From: Prosthecochloris sp.
Lineage (GTDB): Bacteria; Bacteroidota; Chlorobiia; Chlorobiales; Chlorobiaceae
Length of the DNA stretch: 44,771 nt
Assembly: GCA_015482705.2 (NCBI GenBank)
Contig: JADMLA020000023.1
Location: 1 to 44,771, forward strand
Direction of reading: 5' to 3'
Part shown: positions 42,576-44,771 of the stretch, one piece after another
Layout of the letters: every line of letters starts with the position of its first letter
Position numbering within the stretch: the stretch's first letter is position 1
Notes under the pieces: model-generated
Databases searched by the model: none
The model's input: the letters and a program-made list of their open reading frames with translations, nothing else
What the model was told of the DNA's origin: nothing
Program-made: the position numbers and the translations under genes

Positions 42576-43004
42576 CTAAGGAGCATCCAGGTAAACGTTG
42601 CCTTTCTCATCTATTTTCCAGTACGGATTGTATGCAACTTCCCAAAGATGACCATCTGGATCGGAAAAATACCCGGAGTACCCACCCCAAAAAACGTCCT
42701 GCGCAGGCTTTATTATATGAGCCCCTGCATCTTCCGCCCGCTCGAGAACTTCGTCAACTTCTTCCTTGGATCGGGCACAATATGCAAGTGTTATCCCCGA
42801 AAATCCTGTTCGTTCATTCGGCACTTGCGCATCTTCAGCCAATGCATCCCTTGGGTAAAGCCCAAAAATCAATCCATTGAGTTGAAAGAATGTGATCTGC
42901 TCACCCGTATAACCGACAGTCCACCCCAACCCTTGCTCGTAAAACCTCTGTGAACGTTCCAAGTCGGCGACGCCGATTGTCACCACACTCATTCGTTGTT
43001 CCAT
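42576..43004 (-). CDS. VOC/glyoxalase superfamily protein
   Basis: This 142-residue protein has two paired beta-alpha-beta-beta-beta modules. The N-terminal VVTIGVADLERSQRFYEQGLGW and the C-terminal YFSDPDGHLWEVAYNP are typical of the vicinal-oxygen-chelate fold. Metal ligands include a His in GHLWE and the final Glu. Members include glyoxalases, dioxygenases and antibiotic-resistance proteins; the substrate is not clear. It precedes the GNAT gene in a two-gene unit that looks accessory to the chromosome. Confidence 0.87.
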   Translation of the reverse strand: MEQRMSVVTIGVADLERSQRFYEQGLGWTVGYTGEQITFFQLNGLIFGLYPRDALAEDAQVPNERTGFSGITLAYCARSKEEVDEVLERAEDAGAHIIKPAQDVFWGGYSGYFSDPDGHLWEVAYNPYWKIDEKGNVYLDAP

Positions 43005-43235
43005 ACCTCAAGTCTCCTTTTTCAACCATGATTGTCGATACCATGCAGCTTTTTATTCGGAGCGTCAAGACGTCCACTGCAGCGATTGAGTGGCTGCGGT
43101 TCTTTGTTTTATCCTGACTAGGATATGACATTTCCAGTATCACCACTTCGCCATCAGCAGTAAAAGGCCCATGAACTTCGCCCGGGGGGGCTACTTGTTA
43201 CAGTGATTATAGGGAAGCAAGTTAAAAGAGACAGC

Positions 43236-44474
43236 TTAACTATTTTTAGACTGAGTATATGTAATGGTAGAACTGTAATTATACCCTTTATCCATACCTG
43301 GAAGAGTATGTTTGCCATGAAGTGCTGATATTCCAGCATTCACAGTTAGTTGACCGCTAGGATTTGATAACTCCCATGATTCAACCTCGTCTTTATTCTC
43401 GTGGCCAGCTTTATCCGCCCCAAAGGCAAATCCCATACCATTAGCCCCAGAATATGGAATATTAAAGGCTATATTGGCTGTCTCAATAGTATTTCCTTTA
43501 TCATCTACAAACTTGAGATTCATACTCCCTGTAACACCATAAAGAGCCTTTTTCTCGATAAAAGAGAAGTTTGCAACAGTAAAAGTATATTGAGGAGTAT
43601 AGCCTTCAGGAGAAGTGTTTGCAAGAGCAGGAATAGTATATTCGAATCCACCTTTGCCATCAGTTGGAGCACTATTCATGTCACCATGTTTCATCTCTGG
43701 TTCACTCCAAACAATGTCATACTCAGTTCGGTTTTCAATTGAAAAGGTGTAGTTTGTTGTATGAGCAATAAATGAAAAAACACCAGCCACAACAGCTATA
43801 GTGACTACTGCAAACATACAACCATCAGCAACAGTTAGGTCAAAAGCTACATCTTTTAGAGCTGCCTCTTCTGCTTCTCTTGCTTCATCTAGCGCCTCAT
43901 AAGCTCCTCGCCTCACTGCTTCATCAGATTCAGTTAATGCTTCTGCCTCTTCTGGATTAGGGAATACATCAAATTGAGCTTTATCGATCCTGGCTAATGC
44001 TTTTTGTATGCCTTTTCTTACTCCTCTTAAATAAAACCCCATAATCAATGGAGCAATCGATAGCGCACCCGCACTAATACTTGTGATTAGAGTGGCTTTA
44101 TTAAAAGTCGATCCGCCAATTGAAATACTGATTGTAACCATTTTTTGTATTTTTGGCTCATCATTTTCATGAACTTTTAGCGAATAGTTTTCAGGGTTAT
44201 AGGTAATTTCTAACCTTGCCTCTTTACCACCCAAATCTGCTGCAACATAGGACAATGGAATACCTGTTTCCTCATTTTTAACAGTTGACCAGTTGTCATC
44301 AGTATAGGTAGATATTACCTTTATAAATTGCATTAAGTCATTTTTTAATTTCAAGTAATCAACAACAGAGTCACCCCCATTCAACGATGAAGTTTTTAAA
44401 GCATTAGCTAACGTGGACGACGACATAATACCACTCGTGTTACTTGTTATACTTGCTCTAACGTTCTGTGTCAT
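43236..44474 (-). CDS. Unrecognised 412-residue protein, two membrane helices and beta-rich C-terminus
   Basis: The start ATG at 44474 follows a strong AAGGAGAT site; the frame is open further but the upstream part is unlikely to be translated. Residues 1-110 are mixed helical. A hydrophobic helix spans about 126-149 (ITSISAGALSIAPLIMGFY). A highly charged Ala/Glu-rich amphipathic region follows (about 165-208), then a second hydrophobic helix (about 219-238). The C-terminal 170 residues are beta-rich with Asn, Thr and Gly, as in VENRTEYDIVW-like and FTVANFSF segments. There is no signal peptide. The composition and AT-rich codons differ from neighbouring genes, suggesting transfer. A pore-forming or envelope-attached toxin-like protein is a guess only. 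I do not recognise the family. Confidence 0.72.
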   Translation of the reverse strand: MTQNVRASITSNTSGIMSSSTLANALKTSSLNGGDSVVDYLKLKNDLMQFIKVISTYTDDNWSTVKNEETGIPLSYVAADLGGKEARLEITYNPENYSLKVHENDEPKIQKMVTISISIGGSTFNKATLITSISAGALSIAPLIMGFYLRGVRKGIQKALARIDKAQFDVFPNPEEAEALTESDEAVRRGAYEALDEAREAEEAALKDVAFDLTVADGCMFAVVTIAVVAGVFSFIAHTTNYTFSIENRTEYDIVWSEPEMKHGDMNSAPTDGKGGFEYTIPALANTSPEGYTPQYTFTVANFSFIEKKALYGVTGSMNLKFVDDKGNTIETANIAFNIPYSGANGMGFAFGADKAGHENKDEVESWELSNPSGQLTVNAGISALHGKHTLPGMDKGYNYSSTITYTQSKNS

Positions 44475-44771
44475 AACAATCTCCTTATATTGCCAGATTA
44501 GAGTTAAAAGGGGCATTATCTGCGGCATCAGGAGACACCCTAACATTATTATCTACGCTACAGATTACTCTTAATTTTAATCAAAATTTACCACATTCAT
44601 ACATCACACCCAAACAAACGCAGCAGAAATAGGGGACGTTGTTTATTAGCTTTAAAAGTCATCAAATTAATGAACCTTATGGCTAACGGCTTTTGCCGTC
44701 GGGAACATGCCCCTTTTACTGTATCACAAGATTTAGAGAAGATTCTGTTACAGTGAGCAACCTGCCGCTCT
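44475..44771. other. AT-rich flank of the unrecognised gene
   Basis: This flank contains the promoter for the minus-strand gene. On the plus strand a short open stretch (44670-44757) reads MNLMANGFCRREHAPFTV and ends in a stop. It may be a fragment of another gene or chance. No RNA gene or repeat was recognised up to the window end. Confidence 0.35.

Noticed and set aside
42027..43004. Possible integron gene cassettes (GNAT plus VOC genes)
   Set aside because: These genes are typical cassette cargo, but no attC-like site is visible, the gap between them is only 21 bases, and no integron integrase is nearby.
44670..44757. A short plus-strand peptide frame near the window end
   Set aside because: It is only about 29 codons, has no ribosome site, and cannot be assigned; it may be a fragment of a gene but is not supported.

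Overview
The window looks like chromosomal DNA of a Gram-negative green sulfur bacterium (Chlorobi), possibly Prosthecochloris or a related Chlorobium. This is an inference from gene content and moderate G+C. The gene content includes TonB-dependent receptors with a full ExbB/ExbD/TonB set, a Kdo transferase, DUF4293 and DUF2934 proteins, a short alpha-glucan phosphorylase and an S-box metY-metX operon. No rRNA, tRNA, CRISPR array or complete insertion sequence was recognised.

Bases 1-14800 form a metal and tetrapyrrole uptake island. A TonB-dependent receptor with heme-receptor-type YRAP and NDPDL boxes (176-2518, minus) diverges from a plus-strand row. That row holds a CbiX-type chelatase lipoprotein, a PepSY-type membrane protein, a second CbiX-type lipoprotein and a DmeF-like metal exporter. 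A minus-strand operon follows: receptor, cytochrome c, a DUF2292 miniprotein, receptor. It diverges from exbB-exbD-tonB. Next come a small Cys/His-rich protein, a flavodoxin, a small secreted protein and a ferritin. Three promoter regions of the island share an AT-rich TTTGTC word that may be a regulator site.

Bases 14800-29650 are mostly housekeeping: a compound palindromic repeat, a metallophosphoesterase, glycogen phosphorylase, dihydroorotate dehydrogenase, an unknown 109-residue protein, YqeY, seryl-tRNA synthetase, a sulfotransferase, a DUF4405 membrane protein and a DUF2934 protein. They are followed by metY-metX behind a SAM-I riboswitch, then rsmB and xerD.

Bases 29690-36980 are minus-strand genes. 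One likely operon encodes a bitopic membrane protein, DUF2721, a DUF89 phosphatase, a beta-CASP nuclease and a TPR protein. A DEAD-box helicase, a LapA-like coiled-coil protein and a 2'-5' RNA ligase family protein lie upstream of it. Bases 37450-41130 (plus) carry waaA, a DUF4293 protein, pdxA and ftsE.

Bases 41130-44771 look accessory: an orphan DUF433 antitoxin followed by the remains of its DUF5615 partner, a GNAT acetyltransferase, a VOC protein, and an unrecognised AT-rich 412-residue protein with two hydrophobic helices and a beta-rich C-terminus.

The most interesting region is 176-6302, where two chelatase-fold lipoproteins sit with a heme-receptor-like porin and a PepSY membrane protein. 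This is a candidate envelope pathway for handling metallated tetrapyrroles.
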